A stretch of 6,764 nucleotides of DNA from assembly GCA_019237515.1 (NCBI GenBank), contig JAFAGX010000018.1, positions 1 through 6,764 on the forward strand. The letters are read 5' to 3'. Below are positions 1 to 5,868 of the stretch, in pieces (within the stretch, counting starts at the first letter, position 1; every line of letters starts with the position of its first letter). The notes below the pieces were generated by a model. That model made no database searches. It was given only the letters and a program-made list of their open reading frames with translations, and had not been told where the DNA came from. The stretch comes from Acidobacteriaceae bacterium (GTDB taxonomy: Bacteria; Acidobacteriota; Terriglobia; Terriglobales; SbA1). A program made the translations under genes and the position numbers.

Positions 1-1
1 C

Positions 2-1432
2 GATTCCGATGCGGCCGACTTATTTGACGTAACCAATCCCGCCACAGGCGACACCATCGCCAGAACACCTCTGTCCAGCGCGGACGAAGTTGGCCAGGTG
101 GTCGAAGCTGCCGCCGCCGCATTTCCCGCCTGGCGCCGTACGCCGCCCGAAGACCGCATTCAGCCATTGTTCAAGCTCAAGCAGCTTCTCGAAGAGCACA
201 TCGATGAACTGAGCCGAACCATCACCCAGGAGAACGGCAAGACCTTTACCGAAGCCAAAGCCGAATTTCGCCGCGCAATCGAGAATGTGGAAGTCGCCTG
301 CGGAATTCCGATGATGATGCAAGGCTATAACCTCGAAGATGTCGCCCGTGGCATCGACGAAACCATGATCCGGCAGCCTCTCGGCGTCGTGGCCGCGATC
401 GTGCCTTTCAATTTTCCGGGAATGATTCCGTTTTGGTTTCTGCCCTACGCTATCGCATGCGGCAATACTTTCATCCTGAAGCCTTCCGAGCGCGTGCCGC
501 TCACCATGCGCCGCGCGTTCGAATTGCTGGAGCAAACAGGTTTACCCAAGGGTGTCGTCAGCCTGATCAATGGCGGCAGGGATGTCGTGAATGCCCTGAT
601 TGATCACCCGAAGGTTCGGGCGATCAGCTTTGTCGGATCCACCCCGGTTGCCCGCCACGTGTATGCCAGGGCCGGCGAAAATGGCAAGCGTGCGCAATGC
701 CAGGGCGGGGCGAAGAACCACGTGATCATTTTGCCTGATGCGGACATGAGCATGGCGACCCAGATTGTGAGTGACAGTGCCTTCGGCTGTGCGGGGCAGC
801 GATGCCTGGCAGTATCGGTTGCGGTCACCGTAGGTGAAGCGCAGAAAACGTTTCGCGACTCCATGGCTGAGGCCGCCGCGAACCTTCGCGTCGGAAACGG
901 CCTGGATGCAAGCACGCAAATGGGACCAGTGATCACTCAGCAGAGCAAGTCGCGCATCGAATCTTTGATCGGTGTCGGCGAGAAGCAGGGGGCCAAGATT
1001 GTTCTCGATGGCCGTAATGCCAAGATACCCAAGCACGAGACCGGAAATTTTGTGAGGCCCACCATCCTCGATGGCCTGCCCCCCAGCAGCGAACTGGTTG
1101 ACGCAGAAATTTTCGGCCCGGTCCTCAGTCTGGTTCACGCCAATGATATGGACGAAGCGCTGGCGTTTCTCGAACACAGTGCCTACGGGAATCAGGCATC
1201 ATTGTTTACATCGAGTGGCTCCGCGGCTCGCCGGTTCCGATACGAAGCGCCCGCAGGAAACATTGGCATCAATATTGGGGTCGCCGCTCCTATGGCCTAT
1301 TTCCCTTTCAGTGGCTGGAAAGACAGTTTCTTCGGGATCATGCATGCTCAAGGCCGGGATGCGATCGAGTTCTACACCGAAAAGAAAATCGTCATCGAAC
1401 GCTGGGCCAAGGAACACTCGCGCAAATTCTAG
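2..1432 (+). CDS. mmsA: Methylmalonate-semialdehyde dehydrogenase (CoA-acylating), 5' end outside window
   Basis: This cytosolic aldehyde dehydrogenase converts methylmalonate semialdehyde, CoA and NAD+ to propionyl-CoA, CO2 and NADH; malonate semialdehyde gives acetyl-CoA. It serves valine, thymine/uracil or myo-inositol breakdown. The frame is open from base 2, and residues before the GTG at 98 (DVTNPATGD and onwards) already match the family N-terminus. The true start is therefore upstream: 476 codons are visible against a usual length near 500. Visible motifs, numbered from base 2, are the PFNFPG oxyanion/cofactor loop (Asn 137), FVGSTPVA of the NAD-binding fold, GAKNH, and GCAGQRCLA with the catalytic Cys at residue 268 (TGC at 803-805). 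The GAKNH segment replaces the MELGGK-type segment of hydrolytic aldehyde dehydrogenases and so lacks their general-base Glu, as expected for CoA-dependent members. No adjacent valine, pyrimidine or inositol gene is seen, so the substrate in vivo is open. Its stop overlaps the stop of the convergent glycosyltransferase. Confidence 0.95.
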   Translation, partial: DSDAADLFDVTNPATGDTIARTPLSSADEVGQVVEAAAAAFPAWRRTPPEDRIQPLFKLKQLLEEHIDELSRTITQENGKTFTEAKAEFRRAIENVEVACGIPMMMQGYNLEDVARGIDETMIRQPLGVVAAIVPFNFPGMIPFWFLPYAIACGNTFILKPSERVPLTMRRAFELLEQTGLPKGVVSLINGGRDVVNALIDHPKVRAISFVGSTPVARHVYARAGENGKRAQCQGGAKNHVIILPDADMSMATQIVSDSAFGCAGQRCLAVSVAVTVGEAQKTFRDSMAEAAANLRVGNGLDASTQMGPVITQQSKSRIESLIGVGEKQGAKIVLDGRNAKIPKHETGNFVRPTILDGLPPSSELVDAEIFGPVLSLVHANDMDEALAFLEHSAYGNQASLFTSSGSAARRFRYEAPAGNIGINIGVAAPMAYFPFSGWKDSFFGIMHAQGRDAIEFYTEKKIVIERWAKEHSRKF

Positions 1433-3069
1433 ATCTGTCCCGGCTCTCGGCCTCCAACGAGAAGTGAGAATATCCGAATATTGTTTCCAAACCTCTGCGT
1501 TTTAAGGTTCTGGAACCCAGGAAAATTCCTTAGATCTTCGTTAAGGTTCACAATCCATCCAGCCTGACACACCCAAACTCTCTCGCCCGGCTCCAAGTAT
1601 CCGTGGGCCAGCAGATTTCTCGCTTGCTCCAAGAACGTTTGCGGGGTAAACGCCCATAGATCGGAAACTGTGGAGATGATGCGGTGGTTGGCGCAATTGA
1701 AAACGAGAAAATCCGGCGTCACACGGTCATACACAATCTGTTGTTGCTTGCACAAATAATGGCTTAACTCAATCCCGCTCTGATAATCCACGAGAATGGT
1801 TTGCGATGTGGAAATTTGCGTCTGTACAAAAACAACGGCTTCATCCATATGACTACGTGCTTGGTCGGCGCGTGCGATATACGGATGATGGACCGATCGA
1901 AATGCGAAGCACAATATGACCACAACTACTGAGATCACTGTTGCCCTGACGAGATTCTGTCCGGCGAGCTCAACGATCCCTATCGCGATGCCAGTGATGG
2001 CGAAGATACTGAGATAAACACAATGCCGGGTGCCTCCGAACGGGTACAGATCCAGAAGTCCCGCAATATAGTTCAGCACGAACGGAAGCATCAGCAGAAC
2101 CGCAAGCGCGGATGGGTATTGACTGCGCATCTGCTTCTTGCGTAGCAATAAGAAAATTACTCCGGCTAGAAAAACGATCGCAAGAGCGTCTCCTACAACA
2201 AGCTGTCCAACTGTGTATTGAAAGACGCTGAACGTTCGGGTGACTAGAAATATCAGGGGATTGTCGCCGGAATGAAAATAAGACCTGCGCAGCCAGATCT
2301 CAAATGCCTGCTGCGTCATTGTGGTTGCCTTTATTTTCGAGATATGCCTGACATACAGAAGAACTGCTAGCGAACACGCCGCCAGTTGTCCCGAAAGCCA
2401 AGCGACAGCAGTTGGTCTCGAAACCTTATTGCGCCAGATCCGCAGGCTTGCATAGATCGCGAGCACAGCAACAAAAAAGAATGACGAGTAATGGGTCAGC
2501 ATCGCGAGCCAGAGACAAACCGCGGAAGCAAACATCTGCGGCGGTGAATTCTTCCTCACCCCGCGGTCCAGAAACCATAGACCGCTCATCAGAAAAAGCA
2601 GTAACAGGCCGTACTGGCGCACTTCTGCGGTGACACCAATCATCGTCGGCAACAATGCCGCAAAGACAACACCGACCAGCGCCACCTGTGGACCAAAGAT
2701 GTCATCGAGCCACTTAAAAAACACCCAGCAGAACAAGGTGCCAGCGAGAAACGACGGAAGTCGAAGGATGATTTCCGAATTGCCCAACGACCGCAGCCCG
2801 TGGAGCATGAAAAAGAACAGCGGCGGATGCGCCTGCGTCAAGCTTGCTTTGTAAACGGCTTCCAGTGACGGCCGATCTGCAATAAAAAAATGCAGTGCCT
2901 CGTCTGGATTGAGGAAAGTCCCCCATGCTTCCTCCAAGCGCAATACGAAGCCCAGACAGAGGATGACTAAGGCTATGAGCCACCTATAAACCTGCGCCCA
3001 TTGCTCTAGTGAAGTCCGCTGCTTATCCTTGGCGAGGGATTTCTTCAACGCCCGTACTGGCTGATCCAT
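1429..3069 (-). CDS. Multi-spanning membrane glycosyltransferase, PMT/ArnT-like (GT39/GT83-type, GT-C fold)
   Basis: This 546-residue integral membrane protein probably transfers a sugar from a polyprenyl-phosphate donor to a lipid, glycan or protein acceptor on the outer face of the inner membrane. After a basic cytosolic N-terminus, about 10-12 hydrophobic segments run from roughly residue 28 to 391. A soluble C-terminal domain of about 150 residues follows. The first periplasmic loop holds NPDEALH (Asp56-Glu57), the acidic pair expected of GT-C enzymes, followed by HPPLFFF (81-87). EVRQYG (149-154), THYSSFFF (192-199) and GGTRHCVYL (345-353) are further blocks typical of the PMT_2 family. 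The start is ATG, 10 bases after the stop of the upstream glycosyltransferase, with only a weak GGA as ribosome site, so translation is probably coupled. The gene is more AT-rich than its flanks (one 60-base line near its 3' end is 40% GC). The substrate cannot be deduced. Confidence 0.85.
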   Translation of the reverse strand: MDQPVRALKKSLAKDKQRTSLEQWAQVYRWLIALVILCLGFVLRLEEAWGTFLNPDEALHFFIADRPSLEAVYKASLTQAHPPLFFFMLHGLRSLGNSEIILRLPSFLAGTLFCWVFFKWLDDIFGPQVALVGVVFAALLPTMIGVTAEVRQYGLLLLFLMSGLWFLDRGVRKNSPPQMFASAVCLWLAMLTHYSSFFFVAVLAIYASLRIWRNKVSRPTAVAWLSGQLAACSLAVLLYVRHISKIKATTMTQQAFEIWLRRSYFHSGDNPLIFLVTRTFSVFQYTVGQLVVGDALAIVFLAGVIFLLLRKKQMRSQYPSALAVLLMLPFVLNYIAGLLDLYPFGGTRHCVYLSIFAITGIAIGIVELAGQNLVRATVISVVVVILCFAFRSVHHPYIARADQARSHMDEAVVFVQTQISTSQTILVDYQSGIELSHYLCKQQQIVYDRVTPDFLVFNCANHRIISTVSDLWAFTPQTFLEQARNLLAHGYLEPGERVWVCQAGWIVNLNEDLRNFPGFQNLKTQRFGNNIRIFSLLVGGREPGQI

Positions 3070-3079
3070 TCCATTGCTA

Positions 3080-4459
3080 TTACGAAACCACTTGGTGAGT
3101 CGCTACCGCGCTGCCCTGATCATCCCGGCGAAATGCCTTGAGCATTCCATAGACCAGCAACATCAGCAATTCAGGCTCTATCGGATGCCGGTATCGCGGA
3201 AGAACAAACGTCATGTAGTAGGGCAAAGGATACAGCACGAGTAACCAGAACATTAACCATGCTCCAGGCAGGCGTTTTAGCAAGGCCCGAGCCAATCCCA
3301 AGATTGCCAGAACAGACGAAAGAAAATACAACGAATTTGCCTGTATCGTGTGCGAAACAGTATCTCGCGGTGGGCCCGCCCAGAAGTACACAAAGCGCTT
3401 CAGGCATAGCCTTGCGAAACGCGAGTAATCTTCTCGAATGTATTCCACCGCCTGGCTTTTGCGTTCAGCTACGTACGCGATTTCTCCCATCTGTTTATAG
3501 TGATCGAGCTGCTCCGCGTTTTTTGTGGGATGCAGATAGTCCATCCACGTGCCATTCGCTCCCGGGCCGTTTCCCAACCTTAGCTCCGCGCCAAGATTCG
3601 ATCGAATGAAGATAAACTGCCCAAATGCGCCGTAGTTCCGCGCAATCCAGGGAGTGACACATGCCGCAAACATTAGTGATGCGATCAGCACACCGCTTAA
3701 CGATCTCTTGCCCTGCTTTGCGCGTCGATACCAAACCCATATTCCGCAAGCAGGCAGGAATGACAGTAATGCAGTATTCGTAAGCGCAGCAACGCCCCAC
3801 AAGGCTCCGAAGCCAAGCCAGGGTATCAGGCGATCCTGCCTCTCGATTAGGAGCACTAACCAAAAAATCCCTGCCAATAACAAGGTCGCGAGACTCGTTT
3901 CCCAAACATATCGCGTACTCCAGAAAATGACGGCAGGCAGCAACGCCCACGCCCATGCGCTCCACACGGCCACTCGCTCATCAAAGCAGCGCCTTGCGAT
4001 CTGAAACATTGGAACGCAAGTGATTGCCGAGCAAAGGCTATTGAAGATAAGTAGAACGACCGCCGACGTCCACGTGTACACTCCCAAGAGTTTGAAGACC
4101 CCGGCAATGAGAAAGGGGTAGAGAGGTGGTTCCCACGCAGTTCGCCCGGTGACTCCGTGAAAAGGATTGCTGAATCCCTGGCCAACTGCGAGTGACCGGC
4201 CGATGCGCCCCATCTCAAAGCCAAAACCGAAGTGGTCATCAACCGCCTTGAACCGGTATGTGTGTGCAACGACGATATACCCGATCCGCAGGGTCAACGC
4301 GACGAGCACCATGCACACGCAGGATGTCCGGGCATTCGCCCAACAACGCGGCAATACGCTGTCCACACCGGTGCGAGCGAAACCGGCTCGATTGAGTGGC
4401 TTGGGATCCAGAATTGGTTTGTTTCGTGCAGCGCCGCTGAAGGTCTGGAACTTCGTCAA
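3080..4459 (-). CDS. Multi-spanning membrane glycosyltransferase, ArnT/PMT_2-like, second copy
   Basis: This second GT-C type glycosyltransferase (459 residues if TTG is the start) is not a close copy of its neighbour. Hydrophobic segments lie at about residues 47-66, 131-154, 162-181, 185-205, 212-239, 253-270, 376-390, 400-420 and 427-440. The first loop carries Asp74-Asp75 and Glu83, then WEPPLYPF (109-116), the usual proline-rich block after the acidic site. Later blocks are TPWIARNY (269-276), RSNLGAELRLGNG (286-298) and PRYRHPIEP (421-429), all familiar from bacterial family-39-like proteins. A polyprenyl-phosphate-sugar transferase at the inner membrane is the best guess; donor and acceptor are unknown. 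The start is uncertain: TTG at 4459 is the only start before an upstream in-frame stop (4463-4465) and has no Shine-Dalgarno sequence. GTG at 4366 (residue 32) and ATG at 4312 (residue 50) are alternatives, but the last would cut into the first membrane segment. It lies 39 bases downstream of the DUF507 pair, probably in the same operon. Confidence 0.82.
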   Translation of the reverse strand: MTKFQTFSGAARNKPILDPKPLNRAGFARTGVDSVLPRCWANARTSCVCMVLVALTLRIGYIVVAHTYRFKAVDDHFGFGFEMGRIGRSLAVGQGFSNPFHGVTGRTAWEPPLYPFLIAGVFKLLGVYTWTSAVVLLIFNSLCSAITCVPMFQIARRCFDERVAVWSAWAWALLPAVIFWSTRYVWETSLATLLLAGIFWLVLLIERQDRLIPWLGFGALWGVAALTNTALLSFLPACGIWVWYRRAKQGKRSLSGVLIASLMFAACVTPWIARNYGAFGQFIFIRSNLGAELRLGNGPGANGTWMDYLHPTKNAEQLDHYKQMGEIAYVAERKSQAVEYIREDYSRFARLCLKRFVYFWAGPPRDTVSHTIQANSLYFLSSVLAILGLARALLKRLPGAWLMFWLLVLYPLPYYMTFVLPRYRHPIEPELLMLLVYGMLKAFRRDDQGSAVATHQVVS

Positions 4460-4498
4460 AGGTCACGCACTGGAGGAAGCACGATCAGGCGAGCGAGC

Positions 4499-4774
4499 TC
4501 ATACTCCGAGCTTCTTCACTTCTTCCACGTAATATTTTCGGTACAGGATGTCCCATTCCTGGCTGCCCTCAAGGATTGTGCGCTTCTGGTTTTCAATTTT
4601 CTGCCGCGCCGCTTGATCAATTCTCTCCTCCTGATTGAGGAGTTCCTCGAGAATTTTTCTTACTTCCAGCCGAATTGTGTTTCGATCTTCAACAAAATCA
4701 ACTTCGGGCATCTCAGCCAAGGCGTCGGTCACCACATGTGCCACCTTGTTCGCCTTGTCACGGCTCAACCTCAC
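4499..4774 (-). CDS. DUF507 family protein (second of a tandem pair)
   Basis: This 91-residue, charged, mostly helical soluble protein closely matches the DUF507 family as I know it. MRLSRDK at the start, FVEDRNTIRLEV (about 27-38), EERIDQAARQKIE (49-61) and the C-terminal EGSQEWDILYRKYY (69-82) are the characteristic blocks, and the length is normal. The molecular function of the family is unknown. The start is GTG (4774-4772), overlapping the TGA of the upstream paralogue in GTGA, which implies translational coupling. A good ribosome site, AAGGCGG, precedes it by 4 bases. The two genes clearly share ancestry: both have an [ML]-L-S-[KR] start and an E-[ED]-R-I-[DN] block in the middle. Membership is secure; any role for it in the glycosyltransferase operon is only suggested by position. 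Confidence 0.9.
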   Translation of the reverse strand: MRLSRDKANKVAHVVTDALAEMPEVDFVEDRNTIRLEVRKILEELLNQEERIDQAARQKIENQKRTILEGSQEWDILYRKYYVEEVKKLGV

Positions 4775-5049
4775 AGCACCGCCTTGTATTTGCGCACCAG
4801 TTCGTTCTTCACTTTGCGAAACATTTCCTGGTAATTTGCCCCGGTTTTGCGCATTTCCTCCGAGTACGCTTCCAGGATGACCCGCACCTCGTCATTGATG
4901 CGGTCTTCGAGCGATAGCTCTTCCAGCATGGCCGCGTGCACCTTCTCTGTAACTGCCGGCACCGATTTCGTCTCAATCATTTGGCCGGCAATGAGCTTTT
5001 TGGTGACTTCGCGAGCCAGATAGCTCACATATTCTTTCGAGAGCAGCAT
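4771..5049 (-). CDS. DUF507 family protein (first of a tandem pair)
   Basis: This 92-residue predicted helical protein is a more diverged DUF507 member and paralogue of the gene just downstream. It has MLLSKEYVSYLARE at the N-terminus, LEDRINDEVRVILE (47-60) aligning with the EERIDQAARQKIE block of the neighbour, and a lysine-rich end (YQEMFRKVKNELVRKYK). It lacks the EWDILYRKYY signature, having NYQEMFRKVKNE in its place. The start is ATG at 5049; no Shine-Dalgarno sequence is visible upstream. It is the first gene of the presumed leftward operon, with a candidate extended -10 about 32 bases upstream. The function is unknown. The pairing of one canonical and one diverged member suggests a heteromeric complex, but that is inference. 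Confidence 0.88.
   Translation of the reverse strand: MLLSKEYVSYLAREVTKKLIAGQMIETKSVPAVTEKVHAAMLEELSLEDRINDEVRVILEAYSEEMRKTGANYQEMFRKVKNELVRKYKAVL
4779..4785 (-). promoter_or_regulatory. Ribosome binding site of the second DUF507 gene
   Basis: The minus strand reads AAGGCGG, one mismatch from AAGGAGG, 4 bases before GTG 4774. It lies inside the last codons of the upstream DUF507 gene and supports the GTG start in the GTGA overlap. It is the best Shine-Dalgarno match among the gene starts in this window. Confidence 0.55.
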
Positions 5050-5080
5050 GATGCGAATAAAATGTGTTGGTGAAACAGCT

Positions 5081-5089
5081 AGTTTAGCA
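5081..5089 (-). promoter_or_regulatory. Candidate extended -10 for the DUF507-glycosyltransferase operon
   Basis: On the minus strand this reads TGC-TAAACT: an extended -10 TG followed by a hexamer matching TATAAT at 4 of 6 positions. A poor -35 (CCGACG, 3 of 6) lies 17 bases upstream at 5104-5109. The leader to ATG 5049 would be about 25 bases. The position is sensible but the match is weak. Confidence 0.3.
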
Positions 5090-5250
5090 TAGCGGCGTTC
5101 CGTCGTCGGTCGCAGGCCCTTCGTCGTTGGCCATCGAAATTCTTCTGCAGCGCCTGAATGTAGCCGGAACCGGAATCACGCGATGTCCGCGTTCAGGAAA
5201 CAACAGATGCCACAGAAGGCCGCAAAACCTGGCCCACTCCTATCCGCCCA

Positions 5251-5279
5251 ACGACAAACGACCGATGACGGAATACAAT
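5251..5279 (+). promoter_or_regulatory. Candidate sigma70-type promoter for the acidic protein gene
   Basis: The -35 acGACA (5251-5256, 4 of 6 consensus bases) and -10 TAcAAT (5274-5279, 5 of 6) are separated by exactly 17 bases. Transcription would start near 5286, giving a leader of about 15 bases before ATG 5302. Found by eye; no transcript evidence. Confidence 0.5.
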
Positions 5280-5301
5280 GTTTTCTTAACCAGTAAAGTT
5301 T

Positions 5302-5775
5302 ATGGCTCTTTCCGACGATCTCGCCAGCCTGAAAGATGACATGATCGCCTTCATCGAAGGTCATGGCATGAAGCGGTTTCCGGGGCTGATCGAGTACGAC
5401 GAAGTGCCGTGTGTCACCTGGAAATCGCCCGACAATCCTGACGGCTGGAAAGATTTCGTAGAACTCGCCAAAGCCGCCGGCGCACCCTTTCTCACCATGG
5501 ATTCGTGGCGCCTGGAGCGCGATGAGTTGGATGATCTGATCCAGCACCTCAAGAGCGCGGAGTTCACCAGCGACGAGGATCTCGAGGACGCCCGCTGGCT
5601 CCGTACTTATGTCGGCAAGACCGGTTTCGTGCAACTCGGCTTCGGGCATCAAGGCATAATGATGATCTACGAAGCTTCCTCTCCATGGTATGAGCGCTAT
5701 CGCAACATTCTGGAGATGGCGGAAGATTTCGCCGGTCTGCCGATCGATGAACCCGGCGGCGACGACGAACCGTAG
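5302..5775 (+). CDS. Conserved-looking acidic protein of unknown function
   Basis: I do not recognise this 157-residue protein. It has no signal peptide or membrane segment, so it is probably cytosolic. It is strongly acidic: I count 34 Asp/Glu against 14 Lys/Arg, with an acidic tail (IDEPGGDDEP). Five tryptophans (40, 49, 69, 99, 129) and blocks such as EYDEVPCVTW (31-40), GWKDF, FLTMDSWRLERDEL (63-76) and GFVQLGFGHQGIMMIYE (108-124) read like a folded globular protein with alternating helices and strands. Codon third positions are rich in G and C, which supports this strand over the longer open frame on the opposite strand (5176-5862). ATG at 5302 is fixed by an in-frame TAA 15 bases upstream. 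A fair sigma70-type promoter precedes it, but no clear ribosome site does. It sits 93 bases before recJ in the same direction; a functional link is not shown. Confidence 0.75.
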   Translation: MALSDDLASLKDDMIAFIEGHGMKRFPGLIEYDEVPCVTWKSPDNPDGWKDFVELAKAAGAPFLTMDSWRLERDELDDLIQHLKSAEFTSDEDLEDARWLRTYVGKTGFVQLGFGHQGIMMIYEASSPWYERYRNILEMAEDFAGLPIDEPGGDDEP

Positions 5776-5789
5776 AGATTCTTGAATAT

Positions 5790-5858
5790 TGATTTTTGAG
5801 TTTCGATTGTTGCTTCCACAGTCACTGACCGTAACCGTCAATCTAAAATCAAAAATCA
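5790..5858. repeat. Long imperfect AT-rich inverted repeat filling the gap before recJ
   Basis: The left arm 5790-5808 and right arm 5840-5858 are reverse complements at 17 of 19 positions. The mismatches are the G at 5800 and the C at 5804. A further G-C pair closes inside (5809/5839), leaving a loop of about 29 bases. The arms are built of TGATTTTTGA and GATT pieces and are far more AT-rich than the genes around them. As RNA it would form one long A-U stem ending 10 bases before the recJ ATG. It is not a standard intrinsic terminator: the stem is not GC-rich and no U-run follows it on the + strand. It could be an mRNA structure, an operator or a dispersed repeat element. Confidence 0.7.
5821..5849 (+). 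promoter_or_regulatory. Weak candidate promoter for recJ
   Basis: A -10-like TAAAAT (5844-5849, 5 of 6) has gTcACt (5821-5826, 3 of 6) 17 bases upstream. The -10 sits inside the right arm of the inverted repeat, and the leader would be only about 13 bases. Any AT-rich stretch gives such matches, so this is tentative; recJ may instead be read from the promoter of the upstream gene. Confidence 0.2.
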
Positions 5859-5868
5859 GCACTCACCC

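Larger units (their letters stand above)
5050..5301. other. Divergent intergenic region, 252 bases
   Basis: This gap separates the leftward DUF507 operon from the rightward acidic-protein gene. Besides the two promoter candidates it holds an imperfect direct repeat, CGTCGTCGG at 5101-5109 and CGTCGTTGG at 5122-5130 (8 of 9, offset 21 bases). It also has a tandem CCGGAA CCGGAA at 5164-5175 and a small ACGCG-ATGTC-CGCGT dyad at 5178-5192. I see no tRNA, riboswitch or credible small gene in it. Confidence 0.5.

Noticed and set aside
20..535. 171-codon minus-strand open frame inside mmsA
   Set aside because: It is antisense to unmistakable aldehyde dehydrogenase coding sequence; its His/Gly/Arg-rich translation is typical of a shadow frame.
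542..1177. 211-codon minus-strand open frame inside mmsA
   Set aside because: It is antisense to the catalytic domain of mmsA and has no domain features of its own.
3495..3965. 156-codon minus-strand open frame inside the 459-residue glycosyltransferase
   Set aside because: It is an alternative frame of the same strand within a clear family member, Cys- and Arg-rich with no domain, so it is not a frameshifted piece.
1429..4459. The two glycosyltransferases as halves of one broken gene or a recent duplication
   Set aside because: Each has its own full set of first-loop and later motifs and its own complete length; the sequences are too different for a recent duplication.
4232..4834. 200-codon + strand open frame across the DUF507 and glycosyltransferase genes
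   Set aside because: It lies opposite the recognised DUF507 gene and the glycosyltransferase N-terminus, and its translation matches nothing.
5178..5192. ACGCG-ATGTC-CGCGT hairpin as a small RNA or terminator
   Set aside because: A 5-bp stem with no U-run and no neighbouring structure is expected by chance in GC-rich DNA.
5790..5858. Intrinsic terminator of the acidic-protein gene
   Set aside because: The stem is AT-rich with a loop of about 30 bases and no U-run after the right arm, so it fails the usual pattern; it is kept only as an inverted repeat.
5176..5862. 228-codon open frame on the minus strand covering the acidic-protein gene
   Set aside because: It is longer than the chosen + strand gene, but its translation has no recognisable domain and its ends lie in intergenic sequence, including the inverted repeat. 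Codon third-position GC bias and the promoter favour the + strand gene.
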